From NCBI GenBank assembly GCA_963930775.1, contig OZ005697.1, positions 4,362,292 to 4,426,291 of the forward strand: DNA of 64,000 bases, read 5' to 3'. Positions 1 to 11,598 of this stretch are shown here, one piece after another. Position 1 is the stretch's first letter, and every line of letters begins with the position of its first letter. The notes below the pieces were generated by a model, which saw nothing but the letters and a program-made list of their open reading frames with translations, was not told where the DNA came from and made no database searches. This DNA comes from Cliona cf. orientalis (lineage: Eukaryota; Porifera; Demospongiae; Clionaida; Clionaidae). The translations under genes and the position numbers were made by a program.

Positions 1-8
1 CATTTCAG

Positions 9-2101
9 GTTCGGCCATCTTTGGAGGGCTACTGGATCGCTGTACAGTGAGTCCATTTGCTGAAATTCACACTGAAAATAGCACTGAGTACCTTCGTAAT
101 ACATCAGATGTAAAGCTTGACTTCATTTCTTCCCACCCTGCTCGAGTTTGTTTCTGTGTCAACAATCTTCCACAGTGTAATGAAAGTTATCATAAACACC
201 CTATAAAGGTAATGAAAGGAGAAACATTCTCACTATCCTTGGTTGCAATTGATCATGTAGGTCAAACAGTGGATGCTATAGTTCAAAGCTCCCTTACATT
301 CACCAAAAGTGGTTTGGGTGATGGACAACTAATGCAGAGGTTAACTAATCAATGCTCAAGTCTAACTTTTAGTGTGTCATCTCCTCATACCCATGAAAAT
401 TTGACACTGTACGCAGCAAATGGTCCATGCAGGGATGCAAAACTCTCAAGGATAACGATTGACATAGAATTTGTTGACTGTTCGTGTCCTCTTGGGTTCC
501 AAGTTTCGAGATCAAATACTTTAAGCTGTATGTGTGAATGCCATCATCAGATCACTGATGTGACATGTAATATAACGACTCAGTCACTTACGAAGTTGTC
601 CTCATCAACTGCTTGGTTCTCATACATCAATAGTACAGATTTTATGGGATACTTAAATTACCCAAACTGTCCTTATGATTACTGTATGTCTGGTAATGTA
701 ACGGTTAACCTGAATGAGCTCAATGGAGCTGATATGCAGTGTGCCTTTCAACGCTCGGGCAAATTATGTGGATCATGCCGACAGAACTTTAGTCTATCTC
801 TAGGTAGCTCACGCTGTCTTTCTTGTCCCGATTATTGGCCTGTTTTGTTTGTATCTATCACTATCGCTGGAATATTAGCTGGCTTAGTACTTGTGACTTT
901 CATATTAATCCTCAATATGACCGTATCAATAGGGACTTTAAATGGATTAATTTTCTATGCTAACATTGTGGCAGCATATAGGAGCATTTTACTTCCTTTC
1001 TCAGAACAAAATTTTATCACTGTTTTAATATCATGGCTAAATTTGGATTTTGGATTTGACTTGTGCTACTTTCCTGGAATGGATGCATACTCTAAAACAT
1101 GGCTACAGCTAGCCTTTCCGCTATTCATAGCCTTTCTTGTTGTTATGATACTGGTTCTAAGCTCTTGTTCTACGAAGTTTGCTAATCTTATTGGGAAGAA
1201 GAACCCGGTAGCAACATTGGCCACACTGGTTTTGCTGTCTTACACAAAGCTACTCACTTTTGTGCTCGCAGCGCTGACCTTTGGTACACTGGAGTTTCCT
1301 GATGGTTCCCATGTGACGGTATGGCTTCCAGATGCAACTGTTATGTTCCTTGGTGGTAAGCACATTGCCTTATTCATCACTGCTGTGATATTGCTTTTGA
1401 TTGGCATGATCTTCACTGCTCTGCTCTTTTCCTGGCAGTGGTTGCTTCATCTACAAAAGTGGAAGATATTCAAAATAGTTAGAAATACACGATTGATTAA
1501 TTTTATAGAATGCTACCATGCCCCCTACACTCCTAAACATCGCTATTGGACTGGACTGCTACTTCTTGTACGCATTATCTTGGTTCTGTCTGCTCAGATT
1601 AACACTAGTAACGATCCTCGAGTTGCACTATCCACTATTGTGTTCATTATGGGCATCATACTGTTTCTCAAAGGAGTTGTAGGAATTAGAGTGTACAAAG
1701 ATTGGCCACTTGATACATTAGAAATGCTCTTCTACTTCAACATTATCTGCTTTACTGCTTTGACTGTTGCCACTGATCATCCCGCTAGTGCTTACATGTC
1801 AGTCTGTATCTCATTTACTCTTCTTTTGATTGTTATCTTCTACCATGTGTATACATACACTAATGTGTTCATAAAGTTTCGTGAATCCTCAATTGGCACC
1901 AGACTTAAGGGAATATTTACAACCAATCTCAGTAAAGAAACAGTGAGCCAAGATGATGATGTAGTTTATAGATCTCACGAGCTCCTTGATATGTTAGATA
2001 TTGACAGACCAAAAGAGCCAACTTATTCCTTTATTGATTTTTCTACAGCTGATGTGCTAACCCGTGAGGAAGATCTTACTATTAACATCTCTTCTGAGTA
2101 A
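9..2101 (+). CDS. Last exon of a cysteine-rich multi-pass membrane protein (5' part outside window)
   Basis: The reading frame is open from the window edge. A tttcag acceptor at 3-8 suggests the exon starts at base 9 in phase 1, so the GTG at 47 is an internal valine codon and not a start. About 270 extracellular residues come first, with many N-glycosylation sequons and Cys pairs (CSCP, CMCECH, CGSC, CLSC). The remainder is hydrophobic, with about eight to ten membrane segments between residues 270 and 620 of the frame, and it ends in an acidic cytoplasmic tail. I do not recognise a named transporter or receptor. The architecture, Cys-rich ectodomain then multi-pass domain, matches an expanded sponge family whose N-terminal half is a right-handed beta-helix; such an N-terminal exon sits at 61853-63119. 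The function is unknown. Confidence 0.75.
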
Positions 2102-2874
2102 TTATCAAGAGTACCCCACTTGTAAAATATATTCTCTCAATGTATGATTTATTAATAATTGCAGTTTTGTAACCACTTTTTTTCCTTCTAGTCAATCATT
2201 CAAGTTACGTGGATATTTATAGCCTTGTCCCCTAGCTGATCATGACAACTCATGATCAAGCTCCAACATGCATATTTTCAATGTTAACCTACATTATTAA
2301 ATGCATAATATTATTATTATTATCTTCATGATATCAATATTGATGATCAGATTTGTACTAATTTGCATGTGCATAGGAGAATGATTGTCACACATGGGTC
2401 TTGTGCGCCATATGCAGTCGCCTCAGTACATAAGAAAGTTCTTAGAGTAAAATAACATTTCTCATGTTTTAGACTGATCTGAGAGATATATTATGCATTA
2501 CACACTATTAATTTTATAGGCTAGTGTGAAAAATAAGGGCTAACATATTATTAGTAATTGATGAGACACAGTTCTTATAGTACAAGTCCTAGTCACAAAA
2601 CAATTTATGTTTCTATTGAATAAGTAATAGGTTTAGACTCCAGATATCACATGATAATAATAATATTTTGCAATAATATTTTATTAGTGTATAACACAAG
2701 TAGCTACATGCACATCCGGTCATACAAAAGTGTTCTCACACTTACATAATAATTTTATGGCAAAAATATTCTAATCAGATACAATTGACTGTGAAATTTT
2801 CATTTCTTATACCAAAATAATAGCAACTATAAATATTATAGTTTAAAGGGTAAAATAGGCCCAGGGTATGCTCC
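2102..2874. other. Intergenic, AT-rich, convergent 3' ends
   Basis: This is the spacer between the plus-strand membrane-protein exon and the minus-strand VioB-like pseudogene. No coding signal was seen. The reverse strand has AATAAA at 2680-2685, about 190 bases past the pseudogene stop, a possible old poly(A) signal. Confidence 0.5.
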
Positions 2875-5800
2875 TTAATCCCATTCATAGTCCCAGACTG
2901 GACCACACATATGGATCTCATCATACTCTGTCCATATGGCCTTCTTAGCATGCAGCTGCAGTGACTCCATTAGTGCAACTGCTTCATTAATCTTCTCCGG
3001 ATAGCCGTCAACTGCTTCCTGCAACACTCGTAAGAAGTTGCGATAAACTTGATGGAAAGCTCTGGCCTCCGCAGTACAATTTACATTCATTTTAACCCCC
3101 GTTTTCGTAGGGTTATCTCTCATTGGCCACACTCCTTTTGGATCGTAGGGAATTGGAAGCCCAGTGTATGAATAGCCATATTTTGATTTCTCCAACCTCC
3201 TCTGGCAGACAATCTCTTCAAACTTATAAAAATGAGCAAGCTCACCTGGGATTCCTGTTTCAGGGTTGAGAGAGATGGTACCTTCACCCTGGTCAACAAT
3301 TTGCTGAATGGCCTTCATTGCTGATGCCAAGTCAGTAACAATGAATAGTTCACCAACAGTCTCTTCCATTTTCCACGGCCATCTCAGTTGTCTTTTTACA
3401 TGGCCTTGAAAGATCTCATCACCCAAATGTGATAGACACAAGCTTATCTCCTTGTAGACTTGTCCAATTGTATGCAGAGTGTATCGAACATTAAATTTTG
3501 GATCTGTTCCCGATATCAATATAGCTGGAGTCTCAATACCCATAAAAGTATAATAGACATGTTCTTCTTTAGAGTTAGGAATAAGTGAGGTAGTACTCCT
3601 CCAGGAAGACCCTTTCTTGGAAATTTAGGAGCCTTTTCAGGAGTATGTAGTACTACTTTACCCCCAATTGAGATCAGGATATTCGCTGCCTGAGCATAAT
3701 GAAGCATTTCTTGCATAACAATACTTCTGATCAGCTCATAAGCTTCAACATTGCAGTCCTGTACAATGGAATAGAGAGCTGTCAGGTAGAGAGGCAAGGT
3801 TATAAACTCAAGTTCAGTAGCTATTTGGAGTTGGTCTTTCAAGTTATCCAGAGTACAAATGGGATATACAAAATGCTGTCTGATAACACTCAGGTCATCT
3901 TCCACATTCATACCCACAAAGCCTAAGAGTGGCCTTATAGTATCAGTTGACTTTGCAAGCTTTGAGTATTCATCATGAATGATCTGATGAAAGTATGCCT
4001 CATCATTCCCTGGGTTATCACTGTATGCAATCAATCTTTTCTTACATCGAGGAGGACTAAAATAAGAAACACTTGGCATAGCAATATCTGTTGAAGGACT
4101 AAGACAACTAGGGGTTGCTGGTTTTTCTGCTAACTCACAGTCACGGTCATAACAAGGCTTTTCAAGCCATTCCAATATCATCGCCAGTTTTGTAGATGAT
4201 AAATCTCTAGTGACAGGCATGTAATTCGGATCTGTAAAATCCTTGGTGAACGATGCTCGTAATAGCTCAACATTATGAGGATTGGTCACTTCTGTGTAGC
4301 TTTTCATGTTCAGAATGGTGGACATTATGTTGTGAAGATGATGAAACTGATGAAATATCGGTTCAACATGATCAATCCACGTGTATGGCCGTTCGTAGCT
4401 CACGGTGGAGAATGCTAAGAATGCTATGATGGTCGGGCAAAGAAGGATAAACTCCTCACTTGGATTTTCAGAAATATTATATAGCATGCTAGAGTATTTA
4501 TCAGCTCAGTAATAAAAAATATACACTTGCCCATCTATAGGAACTTCATAAATTTCCAAACTATTAGGATCCTGATGGTAGTTACTGATATTTTTTCTAA
4601 GTTTGATCATGTCACGGATGCAAGGGTCTCCTTTGTATTGCCGTTCCTCTGGAATTGGGCTTGCAACTTTGAATGTAAATGTAACTAGTCCATAACTTTC
4701 AGTTTTTGCTGTATCTTGTGCTACAATTACTCCTTTATCAGGTATAACTTTATTGGTATTGTATATGTGTATCAAAACACCTGGAGTTGGAATTCCAAAC
4801 TTTGACACCAATAATGTTACATTACTGGTAGAGGTTTCACCTTTGTACTCCAGCCGACTCTGGTAGTGATCCATCGGTCGTATATAGTACAATAACTCCT
4901 TAAACAGCAGGATTGTCTTGTGATCATCATGTTTCAATGATGGGAGTGTTTCCATAACTTGATGGACAGAATTATGGATATCATTAACGACTTGTTTGAC
5001 TATTACTAACTGTGATCTTTCCAGTAGTGACATACCATTGCTATCAAGATGCCATTCGATTACTCCACCATACTTCCTTATCAGTTCCCAATTTCTATAT
5101 GGCACTTCATTGCCAAATATGATCACGGAGGCATCCTCTTGGAGTATTCCGAAAAAGAGTTCTCCCAAATCTAGAGGTTTGTTGTCGATATCCACTGGAA
5201 AAGCATTGCTAATATCCACCACTAGTTTGTTACAAGATTTGTCAATTATAAATGGTGCCATGAGTGTCCACGGTTTTAATTCAGTCTTGGTGACATTATA
5301 ACATCGATGCTCTGGTAGAAACTTGAGGTCTGGATGAGTAGTTTCAAGCTTCCTGTCACCTCCATCATTAAGTGGTTCTCCAGACTTTGCCAGTCCAATA
5401 GTGCCAATCACTTCTCCAATGGTGAATGCTTCTTGGCTAAAGTAGTTGTAGGACACTGCTATGGAGAGATCGCCTGTACAATCTGTACACTGAGCAAATT
5501 CTTGAAGAGCAGGAGGAATATTTGCCCAGGTAATATTGGTAATTCTGCTAGTGCTACTGCCACCTAGATAAGCATCATGAGCCATGTGCTCTCCATGTAA
5601 AGCACACATCATTTTGAACCACAGGTTGCGAGCAACAAATGATGGAGACCAGTCCCCAAGGAAAAATATTTCATCATCCTTTCTGAGCCCTAACTTCAGA
5701 CCATACAGTGTAGAGATTTGATAATCAACATCCAAATCCACAAGTTTGGCCAGCGGTTGAACCTGATTACTGAATAATTCTGCACCCAACAATGAACTTG

Positions 5801-6289
5801 TAACAATTTCATTTCCACCAGAATCAATCACAGCAGTTATGTAGGTATCAAGGAATTCCCATTCAGATGAGCCCTTGTAGTTCCAGTCACCTTCACTATA
5901 AGCAGGCCGATCATAGTCAAAATTGCACCTATAGTTGTTGCGTGAATTAACATCAGCTCGAAACTTGCCAGAAAAATGGATTCGGGGCATGTCTAGATAT
6001 GAACTATTTACTGCAATAAACCTGGGTTATAAGATACAAAGATATTGTTATAATAATGATTCCAAATATCTTGTACCCTGGTATGTACCACAAGTGCACC
6101 CTAGCTACCACATTATAATGTCAAATTTGTGAAGGTACAATATCCTTACAATGGAAAGGCAGTGCCAAGACTACCCGGGAATTTATAGGTATACTTACAC
6201 AACTCATGATCATCACTGTCTGAAAACATCTTTAATTACCTCAATTGAATGATGCCAAAGAAAATTGCAATCAGAGTGCTCAACTTCAT
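2875..6289 (-). pseudogene. VioB/RebD/StaD-like gene, copy 1, disrupted
   Basis: This is a degraded paralogue of the intact gene at 11599-16478. Exon 1 (6289-6240) encodes a signal peptide starting MKLSTLIAIFFGIIQL. It ends AG|GTAATT, and exon 2 starts at 6021 after a cccag acceptor, giving a 218-base intron. The frame runs to 4506, where a TGA replaces the TGT (Cys) of the intact copy. The same frame then continues (4505-3570) up to a net 10-base deletion near 3564-3570, just after the ferritin-like helix region. The last part (3543-2875) is in a shifted frame and ends at the same position as the intact copy. The N-terminal two thirds are nearly identical to copy 2; patches around 3240-3480 and 3840-4080 are clearly more divergent. 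The two lesions make a full-length product impossible unless they are assembly errors. A secreted 500-residue N-terminal fragment could still be made. Confidence 0.85.
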
Positions 6290-7140
6290 TGTTCTAGTTC
6301 TATAGTACTTAAACTAATGCACACCTGCAAATAAGCAAAGAATATACAGAATGTCCCAATCTAATAATCACGTGGGTAGCAATCGCTCAACATCAAGGCC
6401 AAACATAGCTATTTGTGGCATACAACACTGTGACTACCTCAGTAGCATAGATTAAGACCATTAATTTTATGTCATTATTCCAACACCTATATAACGCCTT
6501 TGGCCAACTCCAGAAATCTCAACTAGAGCTCTCTCGAGCACAAACCCCTCGGCGCGTTGCATGGCATTAGCTAGCTAACGCTGGGGATCTGGACAAGGCT
6601 AATGTTATGCAGCATTGTTCAAGATTCAACAGCTCTCAGCAATTAATAACAACCCTGGTATGTTGTATTGAGCACCACATGTACACGTACTGTGGTGCCG
6701 GCTATTGCATGTCCAATATTATTGTTGCAAGTTGCTCATATATGGATCCCAGCGCTTAAGCGCTGCATCAGATGCATGCATGCATACCTGTACAAGCTTA
6801 GCTAGCCAGACTATCATACAAAAGTCAGTGTGCTTGCAACTTAGCTATCCAGCCTTAATAGTCTGGGTGAAGGGGCTGGCAACTAGGCTACATTTATACT
6901 AGTCCAGCCTACGCCTGTTAGCAGCAGTGAGTGTAACCACTCCACAAGAATGCATACAATTACATAATATACATGCACGTGTGCGTATATGCCTGATCAG
7001 CAGTTTTGTTACACACAAAGAAAGTATAAGCCAAGAAGCGTTGTTGATAGTCTACCATGATCAGTGATGACTCAGTCAAGTTATAAGAACTATCGCTACT
7101 CCTACATACTAGTCTTCTTGAAAAGAAGCCATCGCTGCCT

Positions 7141-7388
7141 CCTTTGTCCATTGTGATCTGGTCAAGAAGCTAAGAAGGCTGTGGTAGTCAGCAAATGTCG
7201 CCAAAACTTCTGAACAAAGCGTTTTCAACGAAATCCACATAATGCATACGTTGAAATCAGCATAGAAAGCCTAATGATACTGGATTTTCAACGTATAAAT
7301 GAGGTATGTAGCAGCTAGCTCGATTACAGACAGACAGACACACAGAACGACTACCGTAACCCTACGGTGTACGTGCCGCGGGTTAATA
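7141..7388 (+). repeat. Dispersed repeat ending in (CAGA)n and CGTAACCCTACGG
   Basis: The stretch with AATGTCGCCAAAACTTCTGA, then AACAAAGCGTTTTC, and a (CAGA)n tract followed by ACGACTACCGTAACCCTACGG recurs at 34170-34386. A related reverse-oriented end lies at 29735-29800. It resembles the 3' end of a non-autonomous DNA transposon. Confidence 0.6.
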
Positions 7389-7642
7389 ATTAATAATTAA
7401 TAATAAGTGCCAGTTATCGACAGGTACCTGTTATCGAAAATACGGGTATCGATTATAGACATAGGGCCTTAGTAGAGGCAGTGGGCATGGCACATTTAAT
7501 AATAACTTCGCATAATCAATCATAACTCCACTGCTCTGCTTCAGACTGGACTCTTGAAGGTAAGGTTTGCTCCATTTGTGATAATATGACCCTCACAGTA
7601 ACATGATCGAAGTTGCCTCAGTAGTTAGAGCTCATGATTATG

Positions 7643-7678
7643 TAGCCTCGTCCCCAGGGGAGGCTGGGGACGAGGCTA
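7643..7678. repeat. Foldback element, TAGCCTCGTCCCCAG arms
   Basis: A perfect 15-base inverted repeat (7643-7657 with 7664-7678) around a 6-base loop. It has the same termini as the longer foldback at 17455-17533. Confidence 0.8.
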
Positions 7679-9224
7679 ATGATTATGCACCTGCTAGTAT
7701 TTTTTTATAATAATATTATAACTTTCTTACTCTTGGATTACATAATTATACTGTGATGACAAAGCTCCAAGTGACGCTTATCGATCCCCGGCGTAATTAT
7801 TATATAAGGTGAACCGATAATACGTATAATATTCTACCGACTGTTGATAACTGGCATTCACTAAAATTGCCATTACAGATGCATTTTTATTGGCAGTCCC
7901 CTGTAGCCCTGGCGACGCCCTATCTTTTGATCCAAGTTTGAAGTTCAGGCAATATTCCTATGCAACAAACAGCACACGCAGGAGAAAACCACACGTCAAT
8001 AATTGGCACTTGACACTATAGCATACACTCAGGATGGTTATAATATTATAGCATGACATTGTACTAGCGTCACAAAACATGTAGGAAATTGATTTTATAG
8101 AAGTTATTATTGAGGTCTACGAGCTAACAGACTCTAATGGAACCTGCCGCACCAGTTACACTACCCAGATGATCTACAAGGAAGCACTGCACCAGTGAAT
8201 GCATATCATGGAGGGGAACTGAGGGCTCCAATCGCCTATACATAATAATATTATTATAATAATAATAATTATTCTTTTCAGAAACTATACGCCATAGAGG
8301 CAAGTGAGGCAGCCGCCTTCTATAAAGTTATATGCACAAAATGCACTCTACTTCAAATACGTTTATACAGTGACCACAGCTGAGACCCAGTCGACAATTA
8401 ATGGTGGTCAAGTAATGCTGACGTATACTACAGAATAATGAATAGATAATGGACTTCCTGATCAGAACTGGTCACTTCTCCATTAATTTCCCGCCGAAGT
8501 CCAGGGTTGCTATCATTCGTATATATAGCTGATACTTTGGACATATATAGGAAAATCCCAGGATCATTGTATAGCTAGTTTTGAATGGAAGAGAGAGTGG
8601 CCCCTTGGTGACGACCTGATTGAAGTGATCGTGAATCAAGATCATACAACTGGGGTGAGAATCAAGTATGACTATACCCCCGGGTGTTAATTAGAACTCC
8701 CCTATATATTTTTAGCTATCAGAACGACCAATAATCAAGTCAGTCCTGATGCAAGTTTGCTGTAGCTACAAATCGAGCTCCCAGATTTTGTTTGTGTCAT
8801 GACAGTTGGTCTTACCTAGCTAGCTACCCCTACTGTTTCCAGTGCAGTAGCCAAAGTATTTACAGTGCCAATCATGAACCAGTAATAATTAAAACACAAC
8901 TTAGATCTAGCTAGTATAGCCTTTCAACATTGGTCGTATTAAATTTTTACCTTAACTCTTTGCTGTACAGCTTGCAACACCACCGTTCCAGGTATTCTTT
9001 AATATCAATAGAGGGCCCTGTTATAAGTTTTACCGGATATAGCCTTCAAGTCAAGTTTAAAGTGCAACCTAGCACAAGCCCTACGAGTAAATAAACAAAA
9101 CCTCAGGGTTCACCACAGCAGTCTGGAGTGTGGTTTTTACAGTTGGGTTTGAACTGACCACCATTACTACCAAATGTTTAGCTACATGGCCATGTACAGT
9201 ATGAATTAGCATGACCACATATAG

Positions 9225-9328
9225 GTTATACTACAAGCACGAGTGCACGAGTGGGATAAACGATTTACACCACGAGTGCGAAGCACGAGTGGTGTAATGG
9301 CTTATCCCACGAGTGGGCGTAGTATAAC
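9225..9328. repeat. Hairpin MITE-like element with CACGAGTG core
   Basis: The termini are GTTATACTAC (9225-9234) and GTAGTATAAC (9319-9328). Inside are TGGGATAA/TTATCCCA and a 13-base perfect stem, ACACCACGAGTGC (9267-9279) with GCACGAGTGGTGT (9283-9295), around a 3-base loop. Confidence 0.8.
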
Positions 9329-11598
9329 TGATTTGTACCACTGAAATGAGCTACTTTATGTCACACTGTAAACTTTTCCAGACAATTAAGAGAAGAGGTC
9401 ACACAAACCAGCTCTTGCTTGCTTATTTAACCCTACAAAAGCTCAGCAAGGGGCCAGTGTGATGCCAGTGCTCAGTAGTTGCGCCTAGTAGCTGTGTTCA
9501 GTTCTACCAGTCTCAGTGTATATCGGAAGATGACTCTCTATTTCTCTAGCTTATTCTGTGGTGACATGGAGCCAGCTAGTTTAAAATTCATGATGGCTGG
9601 TCATTCAAAACACTAGAGCCAAGTGTGCAGAAAGTTACTTTTGCTGATGCTATGGGCTCTTGATCTGCAGCTATGTCCCGGATCGCTAGTTGGCTGTCTA
9701 CTAGGATCTTCTACAGATGGTCACACTAATCTTGAGGCCAACATGCAGGTTTGCAGACTAGCTGCATGGATATCATAGCAAATTAGGCCCACATGGCAGG
9801 CCCCTGAGTCCCTACCATGCACACAGTGCCTATGCTTATAGTCTGGTATATTAAAAACTGTCTTGGTAACTATTCTGCTTATTCTGTGGATAGGTGGCTG
9901 TTTTGGAGCTTCTCTGATCTTTCGACAATCCATGACACTAAAAAAATCAGGCCTATACTTGCTAATCTGTGGCTGTATTCATTACTACTTCAATGTAGCT
10001 ACTGCTTAAAATTCAATTCTGTGAAACTAATCAGCAAACTAGCTTCAGCTAGGCTAAAAAAACCACAAAGAACGTGAGGTATAAGTTGTAGTTGCTAGGC
10101 AAAACCACCAAGAACGCACTGTATAAGTTGTAGTTGCTAAGCAAAACCACCAAGCATGCACTGTATAAGTAGGGGTTAATTACTTATTCTCACCTGGTCC
10201 TAGAGCTACCCACAGCCTACCAGCACTATAAGCGATTTATTGCACTGGCGGTGCCTTTGATCTCTATGGCTTCAGTGGTACAAATCTACTTATTACATAC
10301 TACAGGGACAAGGATCATTTTGGGTGTTGCAACCCCAGAAACGCACCCCTGTGGCAATAAACTCAAGGATGCAAAGTAATAATCTCATCACTGGATGACC
10401 TAGAACTTATATTAAAGGATTAAACCAGCTACAACAGCTGCAGACCGAGTGGTGATTCAGGTAGGTATTTCAACTCAGAAGGTATTTCACTTGTGAACTT
10501 GTAATTGGTAAAGATTTGTACACATCAAAGTACAAGACTAGTGACATTTGTACTATTGTTATTATTATGCCAGGTAAGTCACCGTAAATATTTTATTAGT
10601 ATTGCTCTACAGCTATAAAAGCTGAAGGACTGCTACTACAACTGTTTGTGTGAACATGTTGGACGAGGTATACATGTCCGAGAGTGGGTTCGAGCAGCAA
10701 TAGGTACCTAGGGGTAAGTAAATTATGTTAATTTTTTAGCCTATAATTCTATTCTCAGAAATCCCTATTAATGCTCAAGAAGTGCACCTAGCTATAATTC
10801 CTAATATAATATTGCCCATTATGCTCAAGTTGAACCAATCGTAGTAAAATGTTATATGAGACTCAGTTACACTATCGTCAAGTGTGGCCATTTCAGTTTT
10901 ACCACGTGCTCGGTTTCAAAAGTGGGTACCAGCTGTCCATAATATTATGTAGTGCAGGTAGTGTGACAAGAGCCATTTTACTCATGTTAATTAAACAGCT
11001 ATGACCTAAAATTTACAAAAAATCGTACCAGCTGACACCTATAATGCTAACATATTATATATTATTATTCTCAAATGCTTACACGCACTTAATATTACGT
11101 TCAAAATAATTATGATGGCAATAGGGGTTGAAAATAGGGTAGATTTTGACCTGATGGATGCTTGCCAAACCAAGTCTTAACCTCTTCTCATTCTATAGTT
11201 GTGTATAGACATTACCTATCCAAATATTGTGGCAATTTTGTACCTGATCCAATACGTACTTTTGTGCATCTAAATTTAGTTTCTTGCTAATTTGGCAATA
11301 GGATTGATATAATTATTATACGCTTGAAACACAGTCATGCATACATTAATTTTACGTATACATTAGGCTGTATTAAACACTTTACCCATGTGCAAGATAA
11401 TAAATTCTGATTCCAAACAAGTATCTTTACTAGCAGCTAATCATAATAATATACTATTCCAAAATCAAAATCAATTTCGTCTAATCAAATACATGTAGCT
11501 AAGTTTTCTTTTGTGAGAATAAGGAGAATTATCTTTGCTTCTATTATAGTAGGCATTACGTTTTGGTAGAAATTTGGATAGAAAACCTAGAAATAAAT

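Larger units (their letters stand above)
6290..11598. other. Spacer between the two VioB-like copies; repeats, no gene seen
   Basis: No convincing coding exon was found. The spacer holds a copy of the CAGA-repeat/CGTAACCCTACGG element (7141-7388), a perfect 15-base foldback (7643-7678), a hairpin element (9225-9328), AT-rich palindromes, and a stretch at 8600-9060 that resembles 21280-22040. The promoter of the first copy, if any, should lie just above 6290. Confidence 0.5.

Noticed and set aside
2875-4487. Two separate small genes at 2875-3543 and 3516-4487
   Set aside because: Both are parts of one disrupted gene, as alignment with the intact copy shows.
4996-5301. Plus-strand frames antisense to the VioB-like exons (also 13751-14056 and 14062-14322)
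   Set aside because: They are shadows: similar in both copies only because the coding strand is conserved.
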